Assembly (NCBI GenBank): GCA_019022495.1
Contig: JAFEKR010000010.1
Span: forward strand, 1,612,001 to 1,676,000
Reading direction: 5' to 3'
DNA length: 64,000 nucleotides
Source: Epichloe hybrida
Lineage: Eukaryota > Ascomycota > Sordariomycetes > Hypocreales > Clavicipitaceae
In this document: positions 24,932 to 36,947 of the stretch, piece after piece
Layout of the letters: each line of letters begins with the position of its first letter
Numbering within the stretch: position 1 is the stretch's first letter
Made by a program: the position numbers and the translations under genes
The notes under the pieces: model-generated
Database searches by the model: none
The model's input: the letters and a program-made list of their open reading frames with translations, nothing else
Told to the model about the DNA's origin: nothing

Positions 24932-26050
24932 ATGCGCCTGTCTGCCGTGTTAACGGCGCTGGCCGCGTGCCCGGCCATCACCGCGGCCTCCGGACCGGAC
25001 CACGGGGAGACGCCGAGGTCACCGGAGGCACGGACGCCGGCGGGCGAGACGGATGCCGGAGATGCCGGAGTGGGTGCCCTTGCGTCGTCTATGAAGACGT
25101 GCGATGACTGTCAAGTGAGTTGTGCATTCCTTTCCCATATTCATCATGGCTTGTCCCTCGGCATCTCCGTCAGCCAAATTGGCACACCAGCCAGCTAACG
25201 CTTTCTTTAGCTTGTCATTGAAATGGCAAAGAGCCTTCTTGAAGGGGGCGACGAAGCATTTACCAGCCTCGCGAAGCAGCTCTGCGCCAGTAGTACCGTA
25301 CGTCACAGCTCCATCGTGTCCAGCAATTGATTTCTCCATCGTAGATGTATTTCAACTCACCGGGGAAAAAAAAACAATCAGATATACGACAAGCAATTCT
25401 GCGATGGAGTTGTCGAGCGCGAGGCACCGATCCTCGCGTCCATTCTCCGCACAATGGAAATTAGGTCGCCGACCGCGGTCCAGTTCTGCATCTCGTTCCT
25501 CGGATTATGCGACATGCCCGAGGTGGACGCGTGGGCGGTGCCCTTTCCATCATCGGAAACAAGCTCTGCTGCTGCTGCTGCCGCTGCTGCCGGAAGCAAA
25601 GGTGTTGCTGGCGGCAAGAAGCCGCTCCAGGTCATCCAGTACTCGGATGTTCACATCGATCCCTTGTACAAGGAGGGTGCCAGCGCCGACTGCAAGAAGC
25701 CCACTTGCTGCAGGTAAAGAGACAAATCCATCCCTTGAGAAATGGGATGGGGACTGATCTGATTGACCATCGGATTTTGCAGATCCTTCACCGAGGACCA
25801 TGTCCCGGGCAGGACGAGTCGCCCGGCTGGTCCGTTTGGAGACCACAACTGCGACACGCCCATGACATTGGAGAAGAGCATGTACCAGTACATCAAGAAG
25901 GAGTTCCCGAACGCTGCGTTTGCCCTGTTCACGGGAGACATTGTCGACCATGGCTTGTACAATACCAGTAGGGAATACAACGAAAACCTCAGTAAGTTTT
26001 GCGTCAAACAAGAACAAGAAAAGATACATCGCTCGCTTCCCTTGGGTTCA

Positions 26051-26085
<35 letters not shown>

Positions 26086-27264
26086 AGCTAAACAAATGAC
26101 AAATTTCTAGTTGAGCACAGCTACCAAGTCATGCACGACTACATCGACGTCGTCTACGCAACGGCAGGTAACCACGAAGCCGACCCGACCAACGTTTTCA
26201 AGCCCCGATCCGTCGGCAACGACACCCAATGGATTTACGACAGTCTGGCCAAGGAGTGGTCCCGCTGGGTCAGCAACTCGTCCGTGGCAGAAGCCCGGGC
26301 CGCCGGCGTCTACTCGACAAAGTACCCCAAGGGCAACCTCCGCGTCATCTCCCTCAACACCAACATGTACTACCGCCTCAACTTCGCCCTCTACCAGAGG
26401 ACGCTGGAGAGGGACCCCGACGGCCAGCTCGCGTGGCTCGTCAGGGAGCTCGACGCCGCGGAGCGAGCCGGGGAGAACGTCTACATCATAGGACACATGC
26501 CCCTCGGCGATAGCGACGCGCTGCCCGACGGATCCAACTACTTCGACCAGATCGTCAGGCGGTACGCCAAGACCATCAGGGCCATGTTCTTCGGCCACAC
26601 GCACGTCGACCACTTCCAGATCAGCTACGCCGACTACGCCAACCGGTCGCACGCCAACGCGCTGGCCGTCTCGTACATCTGCCCTTCCCTGACGCCCACG
26701 TCGGGCCACCCCTCGTTCAGGGTGTACGACGTCGACCCTGACACCTTTGCCGTCCTCGACGCCACGACCTACATCGCCGACATGGACACCCCGGGCTACC
26801 AGGTCTCGGGCCCCGTCTGGAACAAGTACTACTCGGCCAAGGACGCCTACGGCCGCGCCGTGTCCCCCCCTCTGACCGACCCGGCCGCCGAGCTCTCCCC
26901 CTCCTTCTGGCACAACCTCACGGCCGCGCTCGAGAGGGACGACGCCCTCTTCGACGAGTACATGGCCCGCAAGAGCCGCGGGTGGAAAGCCGACGAGCCG
27001 TGCCGCCGCGACTGCAAGGAGAAGGAGATCTGCGGGCTCCGCGCCGCCCGCAGCCAGGACAACTGCTGGAAACCCTCGTTCGGCTTCAGCATCAGCAGGC
27101 GCGGCGAGACGGAGCACAACCACGGCCACCACGACGCGTGCGGCGCGTCGCCCGCCTCCGAGTGGCTGGGCCATCTGTACAGGAGGCAGGACATGCACGC
27201 CATGGTGCGTGACATGTTCCTGGCCGCGGGTGGCAAGATTGTGTCCCCTGCGAAGAAGGCGTAG
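24932..27264 (+). CDS. Acid sphingomyelinase-like phosphodiesterase, secreted
   Basis: Five exons, 24932-25114, 25211-25297, 25382-25713, 25783-25991 and 26111-27264, joining to 654 residues. An N-terminal signal peptide (MRLSAVLTALAACPAITAAS) is followed by a saposin-B-like Cys-rich domain (CDDCQ through FLGLCDM) and then a calcineurin-type metallophosphoesterase domain. The metal-site motifs are present in order: SDVHIDP (about 178), GDIVDHG (about 253), GNHE (about 290), GHMP, and GHTHVDHF (about 432). This layout matches SMPD1-type enzymes, which hydrolyse sphingomyelin or related phosphodiesters outside the cell or in the vacuole. An Ala run encoded by GCT/GCC repeats links the two domains. 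Intron 4 carries a (CA)n microsatellite. The substrate in fungi is uncertain because they lack abundant sphingomyelin. Confidence 0.9.
26051..26084. repeat. (CA)n microsatellite in intron 4 of the sphingomyelinase-like gene
   Basis: About sixteen CA units, entirely within the intron at 25992-26110. Confidence 0.9.
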
Positions 27265-27822
27265 CGTAGCGCATGCTCTGTCTTTTTTTTTTTTTTTTTT
27301 ACACCGTCCTTGTCTTCCTCTGCGGCGCCCGGGTCTGGCAATGACATTGACCGACTGGGGAGTACGTCCGCTGGGCTACCATATTTTTACTTCCTACTTT
27401 GGCTCTGTAAAGTCGTGCTGCGATATGAGCATGTATAAAGCAAAGACTGTTTGTTAGTATAGGGGAAGTTGAGAGATGTGGGGGGACGTGTGGAACGCGG
27501 ACAGCTTGTGTGAGGAAGGAAGGGGGGGGGGGGGGGAAAGAAAGGGCCATCTGGCACACGGCGTTGCAGACAAGGGCTCGTGTATCATCATGATGGACAA
27601 GGTTCGATAATATGTGTGGCGTCGCAAGTTCCAGTACACCTCTTGTTGCGGGGGGGGGGGGCTGACGTGAGTTTGGAGAGAATGTAATTCGGGGGGGTTG
27701 GTTGGCTTCAAGTTGATGTTTATTTCATCATCTAGAGACTAGTGTAGGCTAGCTGCTATACCCGCGGGCTTTGCAAGGCCCTCTATCATAATTTCTTAGT
27801 CGGAAAGAATCAAAATTTCCAA
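27265..27822. other. 3' spacer between convergent genes
   Basis: Non-coding, with poly-T at 27283-27300 and two poly-G tracts near 27522-27535 and 27651-27661. Holds the 3' ends of the sphingomyelinase-like gene and bioDA. Confidence 0.55.
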
Positions 27823-30554
27823 TCACCGATGAGGTACCGCACTAAGCGCGTCTGTCTGCCTCCTTGCCCCCTTGTTGATGCTCTCCATCAACAACTCGGA
27901 GAGCTGCTTCACGCTCTCCTCGGACGTGATCTGGCTGGCCATGACATACAAGACATTCCCTAGCACCCGACTGTGTACGTTCCACGGGCCGCTCTCGCCG
28001 CCCGTCCTTCCTGCGTTTAATCTCTCCCGCAGACCAAGAGCAGCGTTGCTGCTGTACCCCGAGCCGGCCGAGTCCTTCAGATGAATGGCCAGCACGCTGC
28101 CCAACGCCCACGCGCCAATCACGCCATCTGTCAGCCGGGACAAGCTTTCCACAAGTTCGCGCGGCCACGTGGACCACACGTCGACTTTGTGCTGCTCCGG
28201 CGGCTGTCCCTCCGACCCCTTCCATCCCCGTGCTTGAGCCCAGTCCCATGCGCCCCTTTCTTCCATGCCTTGCATCTCTTTTACGGACTCCAGGGCCACT
28301 TGACACCCGATCGGGTGCGCCGTGTAACTGTGGCCGTGGAGCAGCGCATCCGTCTTATCGGGACTGAGGAACATCTTGAAGATGTTTTCCGAGGCGAGGG
28401 TTGTGCAAAGCGGCACGAGACCGCCTGTGAGAAGCTTGGCGTGGACGGAGATGTCAGGATGAACGCCCAGGAACGAGGAGGGCGTAAAGCGTCCGAGGCG
28501 ATAGAGGCCCGTGAAGACTTCGTCAAAGATGACGGGGAGGCCTGACCATTCATTGGGGTCGTCTGCGGAAGTGGGCTGTGTCGCGGTGCCGAAGAGATGG
28601 GGGGATCTGCGGACGACATTCACCAGGGTGCGTTGGAAGAGGGGGTCGCTACGGGTGGGCGGAAAAGCTTCGTCAGTAACCTTTGATAACAAATGGCAAT
28701 GGCGATATGAGGGAAGTCAAGAAAGGGTGTAACTAACACAAACTCCATGCCGCCTGCACCGAGAACGATTGGCTCTAGCATCAGGGCGCCGAACTTGCGG
28801 CCCTGGGCTCTGAGGGTTTCCAGCGTCGAGGTTATGTAATCTTCGTAGATGACATGCTCTCCTGACGCCTCACGGGCCTCGACATCGAATATGTCATTCA
28901 AGGTGGCATAGGCTCGCCCGGAACCAAAGCTCTCTTTGAGGCTATCCGCCACTGTAAGGCTCCATTCGCCATTTCTGCAGAGCACGGTGGGATAATCCAA
29001 CCAGTAGCCTTTCCCTTCGTACCACTCGATTTTCTCGTTGTAGATGCCCGGCTCGGCGCGGTCCATGACGCCCATGGTGTCTCCATGATATGCACCTTTG
29101 AGTCCCAGAATGCCCAGTTTCTGATCCGTGCCCCAGTCATAGCGCAATCTAGCTGCGCGAAGTCCCATCTTGACAGCGACTTCTGTGCCGGTACTGCCAT
29201 TGTCGGAGTAGAATACGCGGCTCAGACGGGGATTCTGCATGCCCTTGAGGAGCGTCTCGGCGAGAGCCATGGCAGGCTGGTGGATGGCCGAGGCGAACAT
29301 GACATGACCGTACCTGCCGGCGGCATAGGCAGCTGCAAGAGTGAGCTTTGGGTTAGAGTGGCCCAGTCCTTGGGTCCACCATGAAGCAGAGGCATCGAAT
29401 GATGATCGCAACACCGGTGCTTCAGCGGAAGTGTTGTTGCCCGGTGCTGACGGCGCGAGTGTTTGAAAGTAGTCACCGTGTGCAGAGTCGATTGTCATGA
29501 TTTCCCTTGGACCAACCAGGCTTTGTTGTGTGAAGGGGTACCAGATATGCTGGCTTGCCTTGGTAGCCATTGAGTCCAATGCGGACAGGCGGTTACTGTG
29601 GTTCACATGCAACAACCCCAAAACTTGTCTCGCGACCTCCTCACAATCCTTTCGCTCGTAGTATTTCTGCATGGCTTCCTCGTCCCTTTGCGGACTTTCA
29701 TCGCGCTCGGGTGGCACGGATAAACTGCTCACGGGGATGCCGTAGTTGTCCTTGAAATATTCGGCCAGATACCGATAGTTCTCGTACGTGTTGTCCTTGA
29801 AGAGCAACACTGATTCGACATCATAGCCGCGGATCCGGAGGGACTCGAATGCAGATATCGTCTGTGAGATGCCGCCCAGGCGGGAATCACCCACAAGCAA
29901 TGTTGGCGCACGTAGTGGTATATACAAATCAGCTTGGGTCTTGCCCGATGGTCCAGGGGAGTGGACACCGCCGGCCGTCTCCATGAACAGCCAGCCATTG
30001 TCCTTGGCAGCGCACTGGGTGGCGAAGGCGCGGCATTTGGCTAGGAAAGCCTCGTCAGATGGAATGGGCTGCCGAGACAGCATTAGTTCAGGCCGTGTTC
30101 AGCTACGTTATCTCATTGGATTGGTCAAGTCGACGACGTACTCTGCCCGAGACCAGAGCTGCAGTGTGCGGGCTGCACGGGATGTCATACTGATAAAGTG
30201 TGCTGCGAGATACACCAGGTGCGAAGCGAGCTATATGTCTGCTCATGATTTATCATTAGACAAGATCCGAAGACCTTCACTGGGTGGTTTTCTATCAAAT
30301 CATCTGTGTCAGTTCGTTAGTAGGAGTTGCCCCAGATGACATGGATATGAGAACGACTCACACCGATCATCAGCTTCCTCTCCTGCACCCGTCGACACAG
30401 GCTTCAAAAAATTGACGTGCTCATCCTTCCACTGTTTCTTGGCGGTTCTGGCCAACAATGTCGTGAAGATGGTCTTGCCAACATCCGTGTTCGCCCCGAA
30501 CACTTGGTACACGCGGAGCGAGCGCCACAGCAGCGAGGCCAACGGCGACTTCAT
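27823..30554 (-). CDS. bioDA: Bifunctional dethiobiotin synthetase / DAPA aminotransferase
   Basis: Fusion enzyme for the two middle steps of late biotin synthesis: KAPA to DAPA (BioA, PLP-dependent) and DAPA to dethiobiotin (BioD, ATP-dependent). Four minus-strand exons, 30554-30364, 30238-30142, 30068-28738 and 28648-27823, give 814 residues. The BioD half carries the P-loop GANTDVGKT (about 20-28), and the exon 1/2 join restores DDRHIARFAPGV. The BioA half starts near WYPFTQQSLVG and contains YSDNGSTGTEVAVKM, GLKGAYHGDT, DEVFTGLYRLG and the PLP lysine in HAKLLTGG (about 610). The exon 3/4 join gives GGMEFVDPLFQRTLV. The N-terminal LASLLWRSLRV could be a mitochondrial presequence. It is divergent from bioF with a 452-bp shared promoter. 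Same fusion order as in A. nidulans bioDA. Confidence 0.95.
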
Positions 30555-31006
30555 CGTGGTTCAACGTTGTGAGCGTCGATGCCAACCGATGACCTCCGAT
30601 GATCTCGAACGCGGTGTCGAACAAATCCGGCGTTGCTGATTGCTCGAGCGCGTGTTTTGTGGTGTTTGGTTGGGTCCACAGACGAGTGGATAAGCGGAAC
30701 CCGACGGAAACCACCAGTTGGCCAACTGCAAGCTGAGGCCAGCCAGCCGGCCGCGGTTTGGCCCAGAATCAAATCGCGAGGCGCACGCAGTCCATGGCTC
30801 CGCAGACTCCGCAGACTCCATAATAATTCACCGTCGACCTCTCATCCAAGCCAGAGAGAGCCAACAAGGGCCATGCTAATAGCACCACACTCGCCGAGCG
30901 GAAATCCAGACCTACTCATAGTACTTCTCTCACATGCCTTCTTGCTCCTTCTCGTTCCATCGTACCGCTCTGCCCTGGAAATGAGCCAATCGACTCCGTC
31001 TGCATC
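30555..31006. promoter_or_regulatory. Shared bidirectional promoter bioDA / bioF
   Basis: These 452 bases separate the start codons of two divergent biotin genes and so should contain regulation for both. I see a short direct repeat CCGCAGACT near 30797-30815 but no operator I can name. Confidence 0.5.
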
Positions 31007-32459
31007 ATGACCAACTCCGAGAGCGCCCTGGACAAGACCTACGGCTCCCTGCTCGCCCGCCGAGAGCGCCACAACCGCCTGCGCAGACTCACCCTCCGCG
31101 ACGCCGGCATCGTCGACTTCTCATCCAACGGCTACTTATCCCTCTCTGGCCACCCCGACATACAATCACGGTACATTTCGCTTCTCCAGAGCTCCAGCTC
31201 CCAAGGTGGTTTCGCATTGGGATCGTGCGGCTCACGCCTCCTGGACGGCAACACGGTCCTGGCAGAGACATTGGAATCCGGCATCGCGGCCTTTCACGGC
31301 GCGCCAGCCGCTCTGCTCTTCAATTCCGGGTTCGAGGCCAACACGGGACTGTTTGGTTGCGCCCCGCAGCCCGGTGACGTGGTGATCCACGATGAGCTGG
31401 TCCATGCTAGTGTTCACGATGGGATGAGATTGAGCAGAGCGAGGACGCTCCCATTCGCACACAATTGCGTCAGAGGTGCTGATGTGCCGACGGAGTCTAC
31501 CCTGCAGAGTCTAGGAGAGGTGCTCGAGGGGTTGAGGAGGGGAAAAGACGGCGATGAAGTAGCTCGTGGAGTGAAAAACATCTTCATTGCCGTGGAGGCG
31601 GTGTACAGCATGGATGGGGACGTCGCTCCGCTGCGAAGCATCGTCGACTGTGTGGAGAGTCATCTTCCCCGCAAGAACGGCTACATCATCGTGGACGAGG
31701 CTCACTCCACGGGCTGGCTGGGAGAACAGGGGCGCGGTCTAGTGAGTCAGTTGGGACTCGAGGATCGGGTGTGGGCTCGCGTACACACGTTCGGCAAGGC
31801 CATGGGCTGTGCGGGAGGTAAGCTACACCATCTGTTCGGAGATGCATGATCGCTCGAGGATGACGCATCCCGGATGCTAACTGGGGCTGACAATAGCTGC
31901 TGTGCTGTGTTCTCCCACCACTCGATCGTACTTGATCAATTATGCACGCAGTCTCATATACACCACGGCCATGGGTTTCCCCATGCTCGCGGCCATTCAG
32001 ACCGTCTACGACTACCTCGGAACAGGCAACGGTGCTCCGCTCTTCAAGAGTTTGGTGTCGCTCATGGAAGTAACACATCAATTGTTCGCGGCTCTATCGG
32101 AAAAGCACAATCCACCACCGCAATTATTTCGCGTCAATGCTGCGCCGCCTGAATCACCCATCATTCCTCTATTTTCAGGTCGTGCGAGGAGCCTGGCCAC
32201 GCACTGCCAGAGACGCGGATACATGGTTCGGCCGATTGTGGCTCCGACTGTGCCTGAGGGAACGGATAGGGTGAGGCTTTGCCTCCATGCTGCGAATACA
32301 GTCGCCGAGGTGCGAGGACTTTGTCTGGCAATCGAGGAGTGGCTTCAGAGCCAACTTGACGGTGATTCGGCTACGAGGTTTGAAGAAATGCCGCAGGAGC
32401 CGACTGTGACTCCGGCAAAAATTGGAGAAGCCCCCATAAGTATTTTGAGTAAATTATAG
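31007..32459 (+). CDS. bioF: 8-amino-7-oxononanoate (KAPA) synthase, peroxisomal
   Basis: PLP enzyme condensing pimeloyl-CoA with alanine to KAPA, the first dedicated late step of biotin synthesis. Two exons, 31007-31817 and 31897-32459, with a 79-nt intron, encode 457 residues. Family marks are FSSNGYLSLSGHP, the glycine-rich GSCGSRLLDGN, DELVHASVHDGMRLS, VDEAHSTGWLG and the PLP-binding lysine in HTFGKAMG (about residue 264). The protein ends in Ser-Lys-Leu, a canonical type 1 peroxisomal targeting signal. Published work on Aspergillus places BioF in peroxisomes, where beta-oxidation is thought to supply pimeloyl-CoA. It sits between bioDA (divergent) and bioB (convergent). Confidence 0.95.
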
Positions 32460-32572
32460 AATAGACGATAATCATACTGTTATCCATTGCTTTCCATCTT
32501 TTTCTTTATTGAACATAAAATCATGCCGCATGTCCAGCGTTTTTTTGTTTCCAATTGTTATACCATGATTAC

Positions 32573-33955
32573 TTACACCCTGGCGGCATCAACGTCTCCT
32601 GCACCTTCAACGGCTTTCTTGCCAAAGCTCTTCATCGGTGTTAAGCCCCATCGCCCAAACATGGCGCTGTCCTCGTCCCATCCATTGCAATCCGTCGTCA
32701 ACATCTTCTCGCCTGTGAAGATGGCGTTTGCGCCTGCCATGAAGCACAAGGCCTGCTTTTCTTCCGACATGCTTTTCCTTCCTGCAGCAATTCGAATCAT
32801 GGTCGCAGGCATGATGAGTCGCGCCGTCGCAATCGTTCTCAGCATGCTCGTAAAGGCAAGGGTGTGGTGTCTCCCAGTGGCGTTCCCTTGATTGGCACCA
32901 AGGCATTGACGGGGAAACTCTCTGGATGAGATGGCAGCGTAGAGACGGTATGAAGTAGGCCCACCCGATCCTCTGATGACTCGCCCAAGCCCAAGATGCC
33001 ACCAGAGCACACGTTGATGCCTGCATCACGGACGTGGCTCAAGGTCTTGAGGCGTTCATCGTAGGATCTCGTTGTAATGACATTGGGGTAGAATTCCCGA
33101 CTCGTGTCAACATTGTGGTTGTAGGCCGTCAGTCCAGCCTCCTTGAGCTGCTTGGCTTGCTCGTTATCAATCATTCCCAACGTCACGCACACCTCCATGC
33201 CCATGGCCTTGACGCCTTTAACCATTTCAGTGATGTTCTTCAAGCTGTTCTTGCGACCGCGCATGTCTCTCCATGCAGCCCCCATGCAGAAACGAGTGCT
33301 CCCATTTTCCTTGGCCGTCTTCGCAGCCGCCAGGACAGACTCAACTGTCTCAACTCGCTTGGCTTCCAGACCTGTGCCTTTCTGGTAGCGGGTGGCTTGG
33401 GCGCAGTAGGAGCAGTCTTCGGTACATCCGCCGGTCTTGATATTCATGAGAGTACAGAGTTGGACTTCGCCGGGGGCGTGATATCGACGGTGAACCAAGT
33501 TCTAGGAATTGATGTCGTGTTAGTCCAGACCTGTACGGATGGTTCTCTGTACCCTCATTTGAAGCGTCGTCTTGCAGAGGTGGGGCTGTCGTCCCGACGA
33601 GTTGACTTACAGCTTGATGCGCCAGTTCCAGCAATGGCTGATAATAAATGGCTGAGATTTCCTCTCTCGTCCAATTCTGTCGAGGACCTGTAGCAGACAC
33701 GGCATCTTTCAAGATTTTCGCCGCATTTGCCCGTCTGGCCGAGTTCTCGACTGCTTCAGGTTGGTCATGCGTAGCCGTGGGCGTGTCCACGAGTGTGGCG
33801 CCAGTGCGAGCTTGTCCCATGAACTGGAAAGACGGGCGAGAGATGGTCTTTGCTGCCGTCCAAGATGCTTGAAAAATAGCTGTCGATGGTGTTTTGTGGC
33901 CAGCCGATCGAAACGACCCAAGGCCGTTGGTAACAAGCGACGAACGCATCGTCAT
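32573..33955 (-). CDS. bioB: Biotin synthase, with a one-base frameshift near the 3' end
   Basis: Radical-SAM enzyme that inserts sulfur into dethiobiotin, normally mitochondrial. Exon 1 is 33955-33611, the intron 33610-33502 (GTAAGT...CCTAG), then exon 2 runs from 33501. The 4Fe-4S/SAM motif CTEDCSYC (Cys 141, 145, 148) is intact, as are [22 protein letters not shown] and [10 protein letters not shown]. About 40 residues before the point where conserved sequence should continue as [17 protein letters not shown] the frame is wrong: as written, translation ends at 32839 (335 residues). The remaining conserved C terminus, including [17 protein letters not shown], follows in another frame to 32573. 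One missing base near 32855-32870, next to a GGG/CCC run at 32860-32862, explains this, and no GT-AG intron does. The N terminus looks like a mitochondrial presequence. Confidence 0.9.
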
Positions 33956-36947
33956 CTGTTTGGTGTCCTTTTCCCAAGCCTTGAATGTTGAGGTTGTCCA
34001 AACAACAACATGGAGGGAAAGAGCTGGCGGGTGGCACTCGAGAGAGGGGGGGAGGGGCAGGGCAGTCCGGTCTGGTCTGGTGCTTTCGGTTGAGCCACCA
34101 CGGTCGCACAGATTGTTTAGGACCTGCTCGGCTTGTGACACATAACACATACAAAACAATCCCCGTCTGTTTCTGTCTAAAGTTGTCTGCATCCTAATTT
34201 ATGGTGGAAAAGTCCGCTCTACGGACGTACATCGGCTTTCGATCTCGCCAAGCCTTTACCCATCAAGTTCGATAATTCACTTCTTCCAGAGAGGCGGCTT
34301 CCAGGCCCGCCCGAGGTCATCGAGCAATTACGGAGTACGGATTACGGAGCGCTTGGATGGACCAAACGCTCCATTGCAGCGGGTCGCGATCTTCTGTTTT
34401 CCAGATGGGGCTCAAGCCCATTGCCCGACATTGACGCAACGATTGCCGCTCGACCGCATCATTCAGAAACAACTCAGAACGGGAGGACGATGCCCTGAGC
34501 ACTCGGAGCCTTGGCGATAACAGATGTTGTTGACGCTAGTGCTCCATTTGGTCGTCCATTTGTATGGTACTCCGTAGATCAAAAATATCCCTCAACAAAC
34601 CAGCCAGTGTACCGTTCCAGATCAGGCAGGTGAGGAATGTTAACTGGGCGGAAGGCGTCACGACCACAGAGTAGCTTCAAACGCGTTTGTTGTTGTTTGG
34701 GGCTCTTCAATCGTAAGTTTGTTGTACAATTTCCTAGTCACAGGCTGCTGATGAAGTGGCTCCAAAAATATTCACCCGAGCATGGGTATGACAATGCCCA
34801 TATGCTGTCGCGAAACCCGCACCCAGTTCCAGTTCAATGATCAATCAAATAAGCATCGCTTGGCGTTCAATAGGACAATAGTTATTTGACCCTCAACACC
34901 CAACTTTTACGAAGTATGGACGTCGATGATTGCATGAACATTTCATGTCCGTCTGGTACGAGGGCTTCCCGACACATCGCAGCTGTACTAAAAATGGCAT
35001 CTCCGCACACACTAACAAGCAAACTGTTTGCGGACCATGTGAAACTGAATCTCTCGTGGGGCAGTTTTCTCGTGTACTGGACTGAGCTGATGAGGCATCT
35101 CGATTGCGTTCAAGTTCATACACCGCTCGTAGAACAAACAGCCAACTACCTGCACGATCACGGATGTCATGCGACGTCGGCATAAACTTCGGGAACAGGT
35201 GTCACTGTCAGCCCTACGTGATCCTTCCCGTCAATAAGCGGTTCCTCAGGGACTCGCTCATTGATGGTGGTGGATCGACTACTTTACTCGCTCGTGCTAC
35301 TTGTCGGGCAGCAGCCCCCAGGTCACTTGGAACTGCTTGAAAGTCGGAAACTTTCGGGTGTCATTCCATGAGCCTTTAGTTCAATCTGAACATTGGCACC
35401 AATTCAGATCTGGAGTGGCTGAATATCTGTCTCTGATAATTTGAACGCGGCTGCAGCCGTAGTGATTCTCTATCCTCACCGAACGGGGTGGTTTAATAAA
35501 GCCCTTGATAAATCGATGTTTGGGCTAGGCTCGGCTGGAGACCTGCCTGCCTCCCCAACGTCCCGGAGTATCTTCCGCGTAGATTATCCAATGGACGTGC
35601 CGTGAGGCACAGCCTGATGTACGTTTTCTTACGTGCTTTGGATTATACTGAATCCTACCTTCGAGTGAGTTCATGCAGCCACTGCACGACCTGACACGTC
35701 AGTCTTCCGACGGAGATGTGTGTGATAGATTCTTTCGGGGGTGATCTTACTCGTACTAGTAGTTGTCGCCGAGTTCCGACATGATCAAATGTTTGCCTAC
35801 AAGGGAAGTATTTTTGTTGTCAAGATACCAACAGCACCGCACCGTACGAGGCTGAAACTGCGTAGTACGGAACCGCAAATCACGCAACTGATGAAGACCG
35901 CCACCACTTGTAGCAATGAAACATATTCTTATTATGTAGTCTTGTTTGCTTTGACGATGCTTGCTGATGTACAATATGCGTAGAACAGAGGCCGTACTGC
36001 GTGATCTGGAGAAGGAATGCGATGCCCCCATGCGGGCGGGCATAACGTCATAATTTACATTGATGCATGGGCAAGATGGCGACGTTGCTCGAGTGGGCGC
36101 ATAGAATCCACAGCGGACGATGAACAACTCTCACATGACGCAGCGACGTGGACGAATTTCATTCGTTCCTCGGCGGTCTTCTCAGGGTAATTGCAAGGTG
36201 GACCACAAGACGAGTTTGTATTCATGAGTATTCTCCAGAGACGAGACACATAATGTTTGTCTGCCGAGTGACAAACTGATGAGGACAGGCTGGCCACTAC
36301 AAATGCAAGACGGAGATTGTCACTGAACATCTGAAGAAGGAGCCAGCAGAGCTCCATGACCCCCACCTGCCACCTGCCACGTTTTAGTTCTTAGACAAAC
36401 ATCCTTCCTAATCATAACCACTTGATCGAAATTTCCCGTTCCACTGTTTGCCTGTCGTACATACGGAGTACTGGCTTTTCTCTCACACCGGACACCTTGT
36501 TGCCATCCAATGAGATTCTGTACATGGCGAAATCGGCAGACATGGTTGCCTGGCGGTGCGATCCCGCGCCACGTGAAAAACCAGTCGAAACGCCTGGGTC
36601 AAACGACGCCCATGTCGAGGAGCGCCTTGCGGATACAGAAACGCACTGCCTCGTAGGCCTCGCACCAAGAACATGGAGCAGTTGCGTCATGAAGAATCGG
36701 CTGGGCAAGCAAATGAGCCATAGACCCCTGCGGAGTAGGGCCGACATGGCTCAGGTAGCGGATGCAGGGTGTGTGCCTGCTTATTCCGCACATGCCCCAG
36801 ACATGCCATCCAAATGTCAAACATGAACTGTCATATTAAACTCGATCTCCCCATGTTTCATCACTTCTTTCACCAACTTATACATGCGTTTACGCAGAAC
36901 TCAACATTGTTTACAAGACCCGAACATCGCGCGCAAGGGAAAACACA
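33956..36947. other. Intergenic region, no supported gene
   Basis: Three kilobases with short unconnected frames only. The longest ATG-started ones (for example 34916-35185 + and 36422-36826 +) show no recognisable motif or exon chain, and overlapping frames on the other strand are equally long. TACGGAGTA-type motifs occur near 34328, 34568 and 36459. The left end is the bioB promoter, the right end the promoter of the DUF427 gene. Confidence 0.55.

Noticed and set aside
26107..27198. 363-codon minus-strand frame opposite the sphingomyelinase-like gene
   Set aside because: It is the antisense shadow of a GC-rich coding exon; the plus strand carries all metallophosphoesterase motifs.
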